DNA from: Gammaproteobacteria bacterium
Lineage (GTDB): Bacteria > Pseudomonadota > Gammaproteobacteria > Burkholderiales > Rhodocyclaceae
Direction of reading: 5' to 3'
DNA length: 64,000 nt
Assembly: GCA_018825305.1 (NCBI GenBank)
Contig: JAHJEO010000013.1
Span: 51,508-115,507 of the forward strand
Under the pieces are notes generated by a model, which saw only the letters and a program-made list of their open reading frames with translations, searched no databases and was not told the DNA's origin. How positions within the stretch are numbered: the stretch's first letter is position 1; every line of letters begins with the position of its first letter. Of this stretch, positions 1 through 8,942 are shown piece after piece. The translations under genes and the position numbers were made by a program.

Positions 1-1
1 C

Positions 2-847
2 GGAGTCGAAGTGGTTGGCTACGACCAGACAAAAGATGTGGTTGCCGGACTGGCGGAAGAGTGCGGCATGCTCGCGGCTGCCTCGGTGGCCGATGCAGTC
101 GGCCAACTCGAGGCGCCGCGCGTGGTCTGGCTGATGCTGCCGAGCGGTGCGCCAACCGAGGAACAGTTGCAGGGTCTGGCGCCATTACTCGACGAAGGCG
201 ACGTCGTGGTCGATGGTGGCAACTCGAACTTCAAGGATAGTCAGCGCCATGGCGCGTGGCTGGCCGAGCATGGCATCGGCTTCATGGATGCAGGCACTTC
301 CGGCGGCGTCTGGGGCCTGGAAAACGGCTATTGCCTGATGGTTGGAGCCACGCCGGCAACGGTTCGGATCATGGAACCTGTACTCAAGGCGCTGGCACCG
401 GCGGCGGATCGCGGCTGGGCCCACGTCGGGCCGGTCGGCGCCGGCCATTATTCCAAGATGATCCACAACGGCATCGAGTACGGAATGATGCAGGCGCTGG
501 CCGAGGGGCTGGACCTGCTGCGCGGCAAGCAGGAGTTCGAGTTCGACCTGGCACAGATGACGGAACTCTGGCGCAACGGCTCGGTCGTGCGCAGCTGGCT
601 GCTCGACCTCACGGCCGAGGCGCTCAAGGGCGACCAGGAGTTGACCGAAGTTGCGCCCTACGTCTCCGACTCGGGCGAAGGCCGCTGGACGGTGATCGAC
701 TCGGTGGAACAGGGCATCGCCGCCCCAGTGCTGACGCTGGCGCTACAGATGCGCTTCGCCAGCCAGGATCAGAAAGGGTACGGCGCCCGCCTGCTGTCGC
801 TGATGCGCAATGCCTTCGGCGGCCATGCCGTGAAGTCCAGCAAATGA
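2..847 (+). CDS. gnd: 6-phosphogluconate dehydrogenase, decarboxylating (5' truncated by window)
   Basis: Oxidises and decarboxylates 6-phosphogluconate to ribulose 5-phosphate in the oxidative pentose phosphate pathway. The open frame runs off the left edge, so the start codon and the first part of the Rossmann fold are missing. The visible part reads VVGYDQ, then the GNSNF stretch and the substrate-binding GTSGGVWG loop near residue 95, and then [20 protein letters not shown], which carries the catalytic Lys and the Asn of the family. The size fits the short (about 300 residue) YqeC-type enzyme rather than the 470-residue E. coli type. The stop overlaps the zwf start (ATGA), so the two enzymes are probably translationally coupled. 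The family is clear. The cofactor (NAD or NADP) cannot be read because the nucleotide-binding start is cut off. Confidence 0.93.
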   Translation, partial: GVEVVGYDQTKDVVAGLAEECGMLAAASVADAVGQLEAPRVVWLMLPSGAPTEEQLQGLAPLLDEGDVVVDGGNSNFKDSQRHGAWLAEHGIGFMDAGTSGGVWGLENGYCLMVGATPATVRIMEPVLKALAPAADRGWAHVGPVGAGHYSKMIHNGIEYGMMQALAEGLDLLRGKQEFEFDLAQMTELWRNGSVVRSWLLDLTAEALKGDQELTEVAPYVSDSGEGRWTVIDSVEQGIAAPVLTLALQMRFASQDQKGYGARLLSLMRNAFGGHAVKSSK

Positions 848-2349
848 AGACAATCGATCCCTGCACGCTAGTCATCTTCGGTGCCGGCGGCAATCTGTCG
901 CGGCTCAAGCTGATACCGGCCCTGTTCCGCCTGGAAGTCGGCGGCCGGCTGCCGGAACGGATGTTGATACTCGCCGCCAGCCTCGAGGAATGGAGCCGCG
1001 AGCAGTGGATCGCCGAGGTCGAGGCCATGCTCGCCGCGAAGTATCCCGCGGGATACGACCAGCCGGCCTTCGAGCGTTTTCGCAACCGGCTGCACTACCA
1101 TCCCAATCCGATGGGCGACGATGGCGCCTACGGACGCTTGCGCCAGACGCTGGAAGAAAACCCGGAGTTCCCGCGCAATGCGGTTTTCTACATGGCGGTT
1201 CGACCGTCCGAGTTTCCCGCCATCATCGACAGGCTGGGCAATGTCGGCCTGCTCAAGCAGGGCAACGGCTGGCGCCGCGTGGTCATCGAGAAGCCCTTCG
1301 GCTACGACCTGCTGAGCGCACAGACGCTGCAGCAGGGCCTCTACCGCCACCTCAACGAGCCGCAGATATTCCGCATCGACCACTACCTCGGCAAGGGCAC
1401 GGTGCAGAACGTGATGGTCTTCCGCTTCGCCAACATCCTGCTGGAGCCGCTGTGGAACCGGCACTTCATTGACCACGTGCAGATCACCCATTCGGAAACG
1501 CTGGGCATACAGGGACGCGCTGACTACTACGAAGGCGCCGGCGCGCTGCGCGACATGGTACAGAGCCACCTGCTGCAGCTGATGGCACTGGTGGCAATGG
1601 AGCCGCCGGTGACCATGGCGGCCGAGCACCTGCGCGACGAGAAGGTGAAAGTGCTCAAGGCCATCCGCCCGATCACGCAGAATTCGGTGCATGCCCATGC
1701 CTTCCGCGGCCAGTACACCAGCGGTGTCATCGACAGCAAGACCGTGCCCGGTTACCTTGAGGAAAAAGGCGTGTCGTCGGAAAGCACTACCGAGACCTAT
1801 GCCGCCCTCAAGCTGTTCGTCGACAACTGGCGCTGGTCGGGCGTGCCCTTCTATCTGCGCACCGGCAAGCGCATGGCCGAGAATGCCTCGGCCATCTGCA
1901 TCCGCTTCAAGAACCCGCCGCAAGACCTGTTACGGCACACCCGCCACGACCCGTCGCGCCCCAACTGGATCATGCTCGGCATCCAGCCCAACGACTGCAT
2001 GAAGATGGAATTGCAGGTGAAGGTGCCCGGCCTCGAACTGCACACCCGCACCATCAGCCTCGACGCCACCTACCGCAAGGCCAGCGAGGAGGAATACGAC
2101 GCCTACGAGGGGCTGCTGCTCGATACCATGCTCGGCGACCACTCGCTGTTCCTGCGCTACGACGAGGTTGAATGGGCCTGGCGCGTGGTTGATCCGGTGC
2201 TCAAGGTGTGGGCGATGGAACGCGAGTTCATCAACGGCTACCAGGCCGGCTCATGGGGGCCGCGCGGCACCTACCGCCTGTTCGACCGCGACGACCAGTT
2301 CTGGCGACATTCGCTCGACATCCAGGGGGCGGACCTGCAGGCATATTGA
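844..2349 (+). CDS. zwf: Glucose-6-phosphate 1-dehydrogenase
   Basis: Catalyses the first step of the oxidative pentose phosphate pathway, glucose 6-phosphate to 6-phosphogluconolactone with NADP reduction. The 501-residue product has the N-terminal dinucleotide motif [15 protein letters not shown] (family consensus GxxGDLxxRKL) and the active-site signature [13 protein letters not shown] near residue 180. The usual Glu of HYLGKE is Gly here. The C-terminal half shows the typical [10 protein letters not shown] segment. The ATG was chosen because it overlaps the gnd stop by four bases. A longer in-frame extension upstream lies entirely inside gnd and is rejected. Gnd and Zwf form an operon; no pgl (lactonase) gene is visible between or after them in this window. 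Confidence 0.95.
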   Translation: MKTIDPCTLVIFGAGGNLSRLKLIPALFRLEVGGRLPERMLILAASLEEWSREQWIAEVEAMLAAKYPAGYDQPAFERFRNRLHYHPNPMGDDGAYGRLRQTLEENPEFPRNAVFYMAVRPSEFPAIIDRLGNVGLLKQGNGWRRVVIEKPFGYDLLSAQTLQQGLYRHLNEPQIFRIDHYLGKGTVQNVMVFRFANILLEPLWNRHFIDHVQITHSETLGIQGRADYYEGAGALRDMVQSHLLQLMALVAMEPPVTMAAEHLRDEKVKVLKAIRPITQNSVHAHAFRGQYTSGVIDSKTVPGYLEEKGVSSESTTETYAALKLFVDNWRWSGVPFYLRTGKRMAENASAICIRFKNPPQDLLRHTRHDPSRPNWIMLGIQPNDCMKMELQVKVPGLELHTRTISLDATYRKASEEEYDAYEGLLLDTMLGDHSLFLRYDEVEWAWRVVDPVLKVWAMEREFINGYQAGSWGPRGTYRLFDRDDQFWRHSLDIQGADLQAY

Positions 2350-2462
2350 CCGACCGGCGTCCGCGGAGCGGCTGGCCGCTGGCCACCGAAGCCATGTATC
2401 CTGCTACCGGATCAGGGCAAGATGCCCATTCCAACAATCGATGCATGGATCGGAGCAATCAG

Positions 2463-2753
2463 GTGAGCGAAGACGAAGTCCTATCGAAAGAACAACGCAT
2501 CCTGCGCGTGCTGCGCAAGGTATTGGCCAACATCGTGAAGGACGCCACCCCGGCGCCGGGCCAGCCGCATCCCTTCCAGGAAAGCACGATTCACGACATC
2601 CGCGACCTGTTCGGCCTGATTTCCGAACGCGAGGCCGAGCTGGCCGAGCAGGCCGGACTCAACCGCAACGAGAAGCCCTACTACACCGATGAGCCGCAGG
2701 CCAGCAGCGTCGTGACGCTGCACCGGCCGGCCAAGGACAAGAAGCTGAACTGA
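2463..2753 (+). CDS. Small conserved-looking hypothetical protein
   Basis: Predicted 96-residue soluble protein with no recognised domain. The GTG start is preferred because GGAG sits seven bases upstream; an in-frame ATG 18 bases earlier is the alternative. The N-terminal half (SKEQRILRVLRKVLANIVKD) looks like an amphipathic helix. The middle (HDIRDLFGLISEREAELAEQ) is a second charged helix, and the C terminus is basic. There is no signal peptide or membrane segment. It follows zwf by about 110 bases on the same strand and could be co-transcribed. The regular codon usage and a good ribosome site argue that it is real. The function is unknown. Confidence 0.6.
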   Translation: MSEDEVLSKEQRILRVLRKVLANIVKDATPAPGQPHPFQESTIHDIRDLFGLISEREAELAEQAGLNRNEKPYYTDEPQASSVVTLHRPAKDKKLN

Positions 2754-2777
2754 ACGCACCCGAAGCGCGGTGCGACC

Positions 2778-3026
2778 TCACTGGATGTAGGAAATCTCCA
2801 TCTCGGCGTCGAGTTCGGTCACGGTGTCGAGGATTTCCTCGGTGAGCTGCTGATCCTCGTCGCTCCAGGTCGCATCCGGCTCCATGGAAGTCGTGGCGAG
2901 CGGGGCAATGTCGAAATCGACGAAGCGGTCGCCGATCTTCAGTACCTGCACACCGGAATGTTCGATCAGTTCCCAGTCATCAGGAACTTCCATTTCCACG
3001 TGTAGTTGCAGCACCAGTTTCTTCAT
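2778..3026 (-). CDS. Small acidic hypothetical protein
   Basis: An 82-residue, strongly acidic protein (many Asp/Glu in the second half, for example TEEILDTVTELDAEMEISYIQ) with no signal peptide or membrane segment. The ATG has GGAG a few bases upstream. It is convergent with the preceding small gene and divergent from dusC. I do not recognise a family. A short beta-strand-rich N terminus (KKLVLQLHVEMEV) and the acidic tail are all that can be described. No function is inferred. Confidence 0.55.
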   Translation of the reverse strand: MKKLVLQLHVEMEVPDDWELIEHSGVQVLKIGDRFVDFDIAPLATTSMEPDATWSDEDQQLTEEILDTVTELDAEMEISYIQ

Positions 3027-3131
3027 AAGGATCTCCGCGAATCGCTAGTCGATCGGGCGGATCATACGGAACAATGCCGACGGCCGGTGCAGGCACGCAC
3101 GCATAATTTTCCATCGACCACCCACCCACTC

Positions 3132-4133
3132 ATGCCTTCCACCCCGTCCCAGGAGTCGCCCCGGCTGGTTCTCGCCCCGATGGAAGGCCTGGCGGACGAC
3201 GTCCTGCGCGACATACTGACCCGCCCCGGCGGCTACGACTGGTGCGTCACCGAATTCATCCGCGTCACCACCACCGTGCTGCCGCATTCGAGCTACCAGC
3301 GCGTCTGCCCCGAACTCAAGCATGCCTCGCGCACCCGTTCCGGCACACCGGTACGCCTGCAACTGCTGGGTTCCGACCCGGCGCAGCTGGCGGCCAACGC
3401 TGCGCACCTGTCACAACTCAACCCGGCTGGCATCGACCTCAACTTCGGCTGTCCGACGCCGCTGGTCAATCGCAACCGCGGCGGCGCGGCCCTGCTGGAC
3501 GAACCCGAACTGCTGCACCGCATCGCCCGCAAAGTGCGCGATGCGGTTCCGCCCGCGATTCCGGTCACCGCCAAGATGCGCCTGGGCATAAGCGACACCG
3601 CCCGCGCCCTCGACTGCGCGCTGGCACTCGAAGCCGGCGGCGTGCAGGAGCTGGTGGTGCACGCCAGAACCAAGGAAGACGGCTATCGCCCGCCAGCACG
3701 CTGGGAATGGGTCGCCCGCATTCGCCAGGTGGTCAGGCTGCCGGTCATCGCCAACGGCGAGGTGTGGACAGTGGCCGACTATCGCGCGATTCGTGACGCC
3801 ACCGGCTGCGCCGACGTCATGCTCGGACGTGGCGCCGTCGCCGATCCGCTGCTGGCCCGGCGCATCCGCGGCGACAGGGGCGAGTTACCGGATGCAGCCG
3901 ACTGGGAACTGCTAGGCGAACTCATCGCGGACTTCTGGACACAGGCGCAGGCCAAGGTGCTGCCGCATCAGTCGCCCGGCCGCCTCAAGCAGTGGCTGGG
4001 GCTGATGCGGCGCAGCCATGGGCAGGCCCACGTACTTTACGGCGCGATAAGGGAACAGCGGACTGCCGGCGACGTCAGCCGGGTACTGGCAAGCCACGGC
4101 ATCCCGACGCGGCCTGGCATTCTTCCCGGCTAG
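3132..4133 (+). CDS. dusC: tRNA-dihydrouridine(16) synthase DusC
   Basis: FMN-dependent enzyme that reduces a specific uridine of tRNA to dihydrouridine. The 333-residue product opens with LVLAPMEGLADDVLRDIL, the TIM-barrel start of the Dus family. It has CVTEFIRV, typical of the DusC branch, then the catalytic-Cys segment LNFGCPTPLVNRNRGG near residue 110, and the VVHARTKEDGY and VIANGEVW flavin-binding strands. The helical C-terminal tRNA-recognition domain follows (RLKQWLGLMRR). The ATG was chosen because the Dus fold begins about 15 residues after it; the longer upstream extension has no homology-like content. Its TAG stop overlaps the stop of the convergent CDF gene. Confidence 0.9.
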   Translation: MPSTPSQESPRLVLAPMEGLADDVLRDILTRPGGYDWCVTEFIRVTTTVLPHSSYQRVCPELKHASRTRSGTPVRLQLLGSDPAQLAANAAHLSQLNPAGIDLNFGCPTPLVNRNRGGAALLDEPELLHRIARKVRDAVPPAIPVTAKMRLGISDTARALDCALALEAGGVQELVVHARTKEDGYRPPARWEWVARIRQVVRLPVIANGEVWTVADYRAIRDATGCADVMLGRGAVADPLLARRIRGDRGELPDAADWELLGELIADFWTQAQAKVLPHQSPGRLKQWLGLMRRSHGQAHVLYGAIREQRTAGDVSRVLASHGIPTRPGILPG

Positions 4134-5056
4134 CGCTCGTCCGGCTCAAAGAACACCCAGCGCGCCTCGGGAAAGCGCTCCTGCATGCGCGCTTCGACGG
4201 CGTTGATGTTGCGGATCATCTCGATGCCGGTGATGCGTTCCATGCCGGTCATGCGCGCCTTGACGGCGATCACCATCTTGTCGCCCCAGGCCAGGGTGAT
4301 GACGTTGAGCACCTGCTCCACCTCGGGCTGGGCGGCGACGAAGGCCTCGATCGCCGCACGCTGTTGCGGCCCCACCGATTCGCCGACGATCAGGCTCTTC
4401 ACCTCGATCATCACCGCGACGGCAATCACCATCAGCACCACGCCCACCGCCAGTGTGCCCAGCGCGTCCCACATCGGATTGCCGGTAAGCACAGACAGCG
4501 ACACCGCCACCAGGGCCAGAGCCAGTCCGGCCAGCGCGGCGATGTCTTCGCCGGCGACGACCATCAGCTCCGACTGGCGCGTCTCGCGGAACCACTTAAG
4601 GAAAGGCATGGCGCCGGCGGTCTTGCGGATCTCGCGCATGGCGCCGGCGAGCGAGAAGGCTTCGAGCACCACGGCCACCGCCAGCACCGCCATGGCGATG
4701 CCGCCGTTGGCAAGCGGCTGCGGGTGAAGCAGGCGCTCGACGCCCTCATACACCGAAAAGGCACCACCCATGAAGAACAGCAGCAGCGCCACCACCATCG
4801 ACCAGAAATAGGTGACGCGGTGATGGCCCAGCGGATGGTCGGCACTCTCCGGACGCTTGGCTTCCTTCAGCCCGAGCAGCAGCAGCAACTGGTTGGCGCA
4901 GTCAGCGGTCGAGTGGATCGCCTCGGCCAGCATCGAACCGGAACCGGTCCAGAACGCGGCAAAATACTTCGCCACGGCGATGCCGAAGTTGGCGCCGAGG
5001 GCGTAGAAAATGGCCCTTATCGAGCCGTGGCTGGCATCCTCCGCGCCATGCGACAT
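4130..5056 (-). CDS. Cation diffusion facilitator (CDF) family transporter
   Basis: Predicted inner-membrane divalent cation/proton antiporter of 308 residues. The transmembrane part contains the CDF signature GSMLAEAIHSTADCANQLLLLLG near residue 40 (split here as GSMLAEAIHSTAD and CANQ), whose His and Asp correspond to the metal site. About five or six hydrophobic segments follow, and then a cytosolic domain (residues about 210-308) of the ZT-dimer type. The ATG overlaps the stop of the upstream uracil-DNA glycosylase (ATGA), so it is the last gene of tsaB-rimI-udg-CDF. The substrate metal cannot be told from the sequence. The second metal-site segment reads VVAGEDIAALAG rather than the common HxxxD pattern, which suggests a divergent subgroup of the family. 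Confidence 0.88.
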   Translation of the reverse strand: MSHGAEDASHGSIRAIFYALGANFGIAVAKYFAAFWTGSGSMLAEAIHSTADCANQLLLLLGLKEAKRPESADHPLGHHRVTYFWSMVVALLLFFMGGAFSVYEGVERLLHPQPLANGGIAMAVLAVAVVLEAFSLAGAMREIRKTAGAMPFLKWFRETRQSELMVVAGEDIAALAGLALALVAVSLSVLTGNPMWDALGTLAVGVVLMVIAVAVMIEVKSLIVGESVGPQQRAAIEAFVAAQPEVEQVLNVITLAWGDKMVIAVKARMTGMERITGIEMIRNINAVEARMQERFPEARWVFFEPDER

Positions 5057-5808
5057 CAGGCTTTCTCCTTGAGTTCGCGCATCGTCCGCCGCATGAAGCA
5101 AAGGTCTTCCCAGGCCTTGGCCTTGTCGGCCAGGGAGCGCAACAGGTAGGCAGGATGGTAGGTGACGATCAATGGGATGCCCTTGTAGTCGAAGAGGCGC
5201 CCGCGCGAGGCGCCGACCTTGACCTCGGCCTGCAGCAGCGTCTGGGCCGCCGGCTTGCCCAACGCCACGATCAGCTTCGGCCGGATCAGTTCGATCTGGC
5301 GCTCAAGGTACGGCCAGCAGGCGGCGGCCTCCTCGGCCTCGGGCGTGCGATTGCCGGGCGGCCGGCATTTCACCGCATTGGCGATATACACGTCCTCGCC
5401 GCGGCGCAGGTCGATGGCCGCCAGCATGGCGTCGAGCAGCTTGCCGGCCTGGCCGACGAAAGGCTCGCCGCGCTCGTCTTCTTCCGCGCCCGGCCCCTCG
5501 CCGACAAACAGCCAGTCGGCATTGACGTCGCCGACGCCCAGAACCGCCTGCTTGCGCTCCTGGCACAGCATGCAGGCATCGCAGCCGGCGACGGCGGCAC
5601 GCAAGGCATCCCACTCCATCGTCGCAATGGCGGCGCCACGGCCTTCGGCGGCGGCGAGCGTCGGCGTCGGACGCGGGGGCGCGGAGTCACCCAAAAAACT
5701 CGGCGCTGGCGACACGGCGAGCGGCGCCTCATCTGCCGCCGGATTGTCGCGCAATTTCCACTGGGCCCCCAGCCCCATCTCGCGCAGGATGGAATCGCGC
5801 CGGCTCAC
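5056..5808 (-). CDS. Family 4-type uracil-DNA glycosylase with Fe-S cluster
   Basis: Removes uracil from DNA, starting base-excision repair. The 250-residue product has four cysteines placed as in the thermostable family 4 enzymes: two in GCDACMLC, one in KCRPPGN and one in AACWPYL. Motif A is GEGPGAEEDERGEPFVG and motif B is HPAYLLR near the C terminus. Residues 1-75 form a Pro/Ala-rich extension before the catalytic domain. This linker (residues 30-38, AVSPAPSF) contains one copy of the interspersed 25-bp repeat described in the findings. The ATG overlaps the rimI stop. The association with tsaB and rimI is common in proteobacteria. Confidence 0.9.
   Translation of the reverse strand: MSRRDSILREMGLGAQWKLRDNPAADEAPLAVSPAPSFLGDSAPPRPTPTLAAAEGRGAAIATMEWDALRAAVAGCDACMLCQERKQAVLGVGDVNADWLFVGEGPGAEEDERGEPFVGQAGKLLDAMLAAIDLRRGEDVYIANAVKCRPPGNRTPEAEEAAACWPYLERQIELIRPKLIVALGKPAAQTLLQAEVKVGASRGRLFDYKGIPLIVTYHPAYLLRSLADKAKAWEDLCFMRRTMRELKEKA
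5693..5720 (+). repeat. Interspersed repeat copy 1 (in uracil-DNA glycosylase gene)
   Basis: A-run, then CTCGGCGCTGGCG, AC, ACGGCG. The host gene is read on the opposite strand as AVSPAPSF in the N-terminal linker. Confidence 0.7.
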
Positions 5809-6266
5809 AGGTCCAGCGCCATCACCAGCGCGCTCTCGCGGCCGTCATGGGCCTGATAGTAGCCGCGCCGTTCGCCGATGGTAGTAAATCCGAAATGCGC
5901 GTAAAGACCGCGACCGGATTCGTTCGATGGCCGCACCTCCAGCAACATGCGCGTCGCCCCCCTGCCCCGCGCCACGGCAAACAGGTGCCGCAGCAGTCCG
6001 CTGGCATGGCCGCGTCGCCTCGCCTCGGGCAGGACGCTCAGGTTGAGCAGATGCGCCTCGTCCAGCGCCAGCATCATCACCGCGTAACCCACCAGGCGAC
6101 CGTTTTCCGTCAGGCACCAGGCGCTGTAGCCGGCGGCGAGCGAGTCGGTGAAATTGCCGCGCGTCCACGGAAAGTCATAGATGTCCTGCTCGGCGGCGAC
6201 CACCGCATCGATGTCCGCCGCGCGCATCGCCGCGAAATCGAGGGAAGGCGCGAGAACCGCCGACAC
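5805..6266 (-). CDS. rimI: Ribosomal protein S18 alanine N-acetyltransferase RimI
   Basis: GNAT-fold acetyltransferase of 153 residues that acetylates the N-terminal alanine of ribosomal protein S18. The acetyl-CoA-binding segment LSVLPEARRRGHASGLLRHL (R/Q-x-x-G-x-G/A) lies near residue 80. The C-terminal LLEVRPSNESGRGLYAHFGF and YY segments match the RimI group. The start is GTG directly abutting the tsaB stop (no spacer), and the gene end overlaps the next gene by four bases. Its position directly after tsaB is the classical arrangement. The family is certain; the exact substrate is inferred from this context. Confidence 0.9.
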   Translation of the reverse strand: MSAVLAPSLDFAAMRAADIDAVVAAEQDIYDFPWTRGNFTDSLAAGYSAWCLTENGRLVGYAVMMLALDEAHLLNLSVLPEARRRGHASGLLRHLFAVARGRGATRMLLEVRPSNESGRGLYAHFGFTTIGERRGYYQAHDGRESALVMALDL

Positions 6267-6971
6267 TTACCTGACTCCGCCGCGTGCCAGACGCTCGGCC
6301 GTGGTCAGCGCCACCTTGTCGCGGACGTAGAGCGGCGCCGCCAGGCTGGCATCGACACCCTCGTTGCGGGCGAAGCGCCGCGCCGCCAGCGCCGCCAGCG
6401 CGCCGGCCGTCGGAAACATATCGGCACGGACGTGCGCCACGGCATCGCCCAGAACCGCACACAGAGCATCGCCATAGCCAGAAAAACCATCGCCGCAGCC
6501 CAGCCAGTCACCACCATTCGGCACATGCACGTTGCCCGGCGAACTCACCGCAGGCGGCAGCACCTGCATCGGCACGGCATCGCGCAACAGCCAGGCGGCG
6601 CTGTAAACCTCGTTCATGCGTGCGTCAAAGCAGGTGAAGACCTTCTTGGCGCCGGTCGCCTCGTGCGCCGCCCGCGCCAGCACTTCCAGCGAGCCGACAC
6701 CGACCACCGGCTTGTCCAGGCCGAAGGCCAGCCCCTGTGCCACGCCGCAGGCCAGCCGCAGGCCGGTGAAGCCGCCAGGGCCGGCGCCGTAGGCGATGCC
6801 GTCGATTTGTGCCAGTGTCAGTTCACCCTCCGCCAGCAGCTCATGCACCCAAGGCAGCAGCACCTCCGAGCCGCCGTTGGGCAGGTCGCGGTCGCGCTCG
6901 ATGCGCTCACCGTAGTGCCAGAGCGCAACGGAGAGGCGGCGGGTGGAGGTTTCGAAGGCGAGCAGATTCAC
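6267..6971 (-). CDS. tsaB: tRNA threonylcarbamoyladenosine biosynthesis protein TsaB
   Basis: Partner of TsaD in forming the t6A37 modification of ANN-decoding tRNAs. The 234-residue product has the ASKHA-type N terminus NLLAFETSTRRLSVAL, followed by the highly conserved GIAYGAGPGGFTGLRLACG segment near residue 65 and a short C-terminal lobe typical of TsaB. The start is GTG, and the gene heads the minus-strand operon tsaB-rimI-udg-CDF. Only 38 bases separate it from the divergent MFS gene, so the promoters of the two must lie back to back or overlap. Confidence 0.93.
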   Translation of the reverse strand: MNLLAFETSTRRLSVALWHYGERIERDRDLPNGGSEVLLPWVHELLAEGELTLAQIDGIAYGAGPGGFTGLRLACGVAQGLAFGLDKPVVGVGSLEVLARAAHEATGAKKVFTCFDARMNEVYSAAWLLRDAVPMQVLPPAVSSPGNVHVPNGGDWLGCGDGFSGYGDALCAVLGDAVAHVRADMFPTAGALAALAARRFARNEGVDASLAAPLYVRDKVALTTAERLARGGVR

Positions 6972-7009
6972 CCGGCAATTTTACCGGCATTCCCCGATAA
7001 TCCCGGCCG

Positions 7010-8587
7010 ATGAACCCGACCTCCACCGCGCCTACGTCCGCTGCCGTCCAGACCCGCGTCGCCATCGCCGCCTGCTTCGGCACCTTCCTCGAGTGGTACG
7101 ACTTTCTCACCTTCGCCGCGCTCGCCATCTATTTCGGCGCGCTGTTCTTTCCACCGGACAATCCCGTCGCCGCCCTGCTCGCCAGCCTCGCCACTTTCGG
7201 TGTCGGCATGGTGGTGCGACCACTCGGCGCGGCGATCTTCGGCTCGCTCGGCGACCGCATCGGCCGCCGCAAGGTGTTCATCGCCACCATCGTGCTGATG
7301 GGCATCAGCACCTTCGGCGTCGGCCTGCTGCCGACCTACGCCCAGGTCGGCCTGCTCGCTCCCGCACTGCTGCTGCTGCTGCGCCTGCTGCAGGGCATGG
7401 CGATGGGCGGCGAGATCGGCGGCGCCGTGGTCTACCTGACCGAGCACGCACCAGCGCAAAAGCGCGGCATCTACACCAGCGTGCTGCAGCTGATGGGGCC
7501 GCTGGGCATCATGGCCTCGACCTTCCAGATCGTGCTGCTGCAGGGCTGGTTGTCCGATGCCGAATTCCGCGACTGGGGCTGGCGCGTCCCCTTCCTGCTA
7601 TCCATCGTGCTGCTGGCCATCTCGCTCAAGAGCCGGCTGGCCCTGCACGAAAGCCCGGTGTTCGCCGAACTGCGGGCGCAGAACGGCCTCTCGCGCACGC
7701 CGCTGGCCGACTGCTTCCGCGACCGCCACACCCTGGGCCGCATGGCGCTGCTGTTCTTCTGCATCTCGGCCGGCGGTTCGCTGCTGTTCTTTTCCTCGCA
7801 GGTCTATTCGACGGTATTCCTCAAGAACGTGGTCAAGCTCGATCCCAAGGACGCCGGCACCATCGTGATGGTGGCCACGCTGGCGCTGTTCCCGCTGACC
7901 ATATTCTGCGGCTGGCTGTCCGACCGCATCGGCCGCCGCCCGGTGCTGCTGGCCGGCCTGCTTATCGGCGTCATCGGCATCCTGCCGGTGTTCCATGGCC
8001 TGCTGCACTACGGCAACCCGGCGCTCGAAGCCTTCCACCGCGACGTCAAGATCGAGGTGCATGGCAGCGGCTGCGACTATTCGCCCTTCCGCAAGGCGGC
8101 GAGCGACTGCGAAAAAATCCAGGAACTGTTCGCCCGCAAGGGGGTGAACTACACGCTGGCGCCAGCTGCGGCACTAACCATAAAAGTCGGCGGTAGCGAC
8201 ACGGCGGCAACGGATGCAACTGCCGTCGAAGCCGCCCTCGTCGTCGCCGGCTGGCCCGAGAAAGCCGATCCGGCGCAGGTCGACCGCGGCATGCTGATCA
8301 TCCTGCTGCTGATCCTGGTTGTTGCCGTGGCTGCCATCACCGGCCCGCAGACGGCGACGCTGGCGGAACTGTTCCCGGCCCGCACCCGCTATTCGGCCGT
8401 GGCCCTGCCGCACAACCTCAGCGCCGGCTGGATCGGCGGGCTGTCGCCCTTCATGGTGACGTTCCTGTCGGTACAGTCGGGCAATGCCCTGGCGGGGCTG
8501 TGGTACCCCGTGGCGCTGCTGGGCATGGCCGCTGTGGTCGGCCTGCTGTTCCTGCCGGAGACACGCAACGCGCCGCTCGACCGCTGA
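7010..8587 (+). CDS. MFS transporter, metabolite:H+ symporter (MHS) type
   Basis: Inner-membrane major facilitator with 12 predicted transmembrane helices, 525 residues, of the ProP/ShiA/KgtP-like group. The N terminus reads ACFGTFLEWYDFLTFAALAI, the hallmark of this group. The conserved loop 2-3 is GSLGDRIGRRKVFI, and the repeat in the second half is CGWLSDRIGRRPVLL. Between helices 9 and 10 there is a long extra periplasmic segment (about residues 340-425) containing two Cys in GSGCDY and SDCEK. Inside it, residues 391-400 (KVGGSDTA) are encoded by a copy of the interspersed 25-bp repeat. The substrate is unknown; osmolytes or organic acids are usual for the group. It is divergent from tsaB and converges on the small secreted protein gene. 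Confidence 0.88.
   Translation: MNPTSTAPTSAAVQTRVAIAACFGTFLEWYDFLTFAALAIYFGALFFPPDNPVAALLASLATFGVGMVVRPLGAAIFGSLGDRIGRRKVFIATIVLMGISTFGVGLLPTYAQVGLLAPALLLLLRLLQGMAMGGEIGGAVVYLTEHAPAQKRGIYTSVLQLMGPLGIMASTFQIVLLQGWLSDAEFRDWGWRVPFLLSIVLLAISLKSRLALHESPVFAELRAQNGLSRTPLADCFRDRHTLGRMALLFFCISAGGSLLFFSSQVYSTVFLKNVVKLDPKDAGTIVMVATLALFPLTIFCGWLSDRIGRRPVLLAGLLIGVIGILPVFHGLLHYGNPALEAFHRDVKIEVHGSGCDYSPFRKAASDCEKIQELFARKGVNYTLAPAAALTIKVGGSDTAATDATAVEAALVVAGWPEKADPAQVDRGMLIILLLILVVAVAAITGPQTATLAELFPARTRYSAVALPHNLSAGWIGGLSPFMVTFLSVQSGNALAGLWYPVALLGMAAVVGLLFLPETRNAPLDR
8182..8208 (+). repeat. Interspersed repeat copy 2 (in MFS gene)
   Basis: AAAAGTCGGCGGTAGCG, AC, ACGGCG. Read as KVGGSDTA in the extra periplasmic loop of the transporter. 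Confidence 0.65.
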
Positions 8588-8628
8588 GAGGGAACAAGCT
8601 TCCCGCTCGCAAGCGCATTTCGCCTGCG

Positions 8629-8937
8629 TCAGTCCCTGTGCCGCGGGCCGCGGCGGTAGAGGTCACGGCCGGCATCGTGGATGTCGCGGCGCAACTGCCG
8701 CCGATCTTCCGGACTCATGCGGCAGGGACCGCCGTCGCAGCGATCCGAATCCGATTCGCCACGCGCGGTGTCGCCACGCAGATCGTTGCGCACATCCCCG
8801 CGCTGCTCGCGCAGCGCGGGTCGTTCGGCGAACAGTCGCTCCTGCCGGGCGGCGCCGTGACGGCCGCCGCCGGGCTGGGCCCAGGCCGCGGGCGCCAGCA
8901 AAGCCATCAGTAGAACGATCCATCCTGCCGTTTTCAC
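8629..8937 (-). CDS. Small secreted Arg/Asp-rich hypothetical protein
   Basis: A 102-residue protein with a clear signal peptide (KTAGWIVLLMALLAPAAWA, cleavage predicted after AWA) and a very hydrophilic mature part. The GTG start has GGAAGG eight bases upstream and gives the compact signal peptide. The C-terminal segment EDRRQLRRDIHDAGRDLY resembles the repeated unit of the neighbouring larger secreted protein (ERADLRRDLNRADRHIY), so the two are probably paralogues. Two Cys in the mature part (RCDGGPC) could form a disulfide. It lies five bases after the stop of that neighbour, so the two are very likely one operon. No family name is recognised. Confidence 0.65.
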   Translation of the reverse strand: MKTAGWIVLLMALLAPAAWAQPGGGRHGAARQERLFAERPALREQRGDVRNDLRGDTARGESDSDRCDGGPCRMSPEDRRQLRRDIHDAGRDLYRRGPRHRD

Positions 8938-8942
8938 TTCGA

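Noticed and set aside
256..843. Upstream extension of zwf
   Set aside because: It lies wholly inside gnd in another frame and is Arg/Gly-rich as expected for a shadow in GC-rich DNA.
868..1923. 351-residue minus-strand frame opposite zwf
   Set aside because: Antisense shadow with no domain character.
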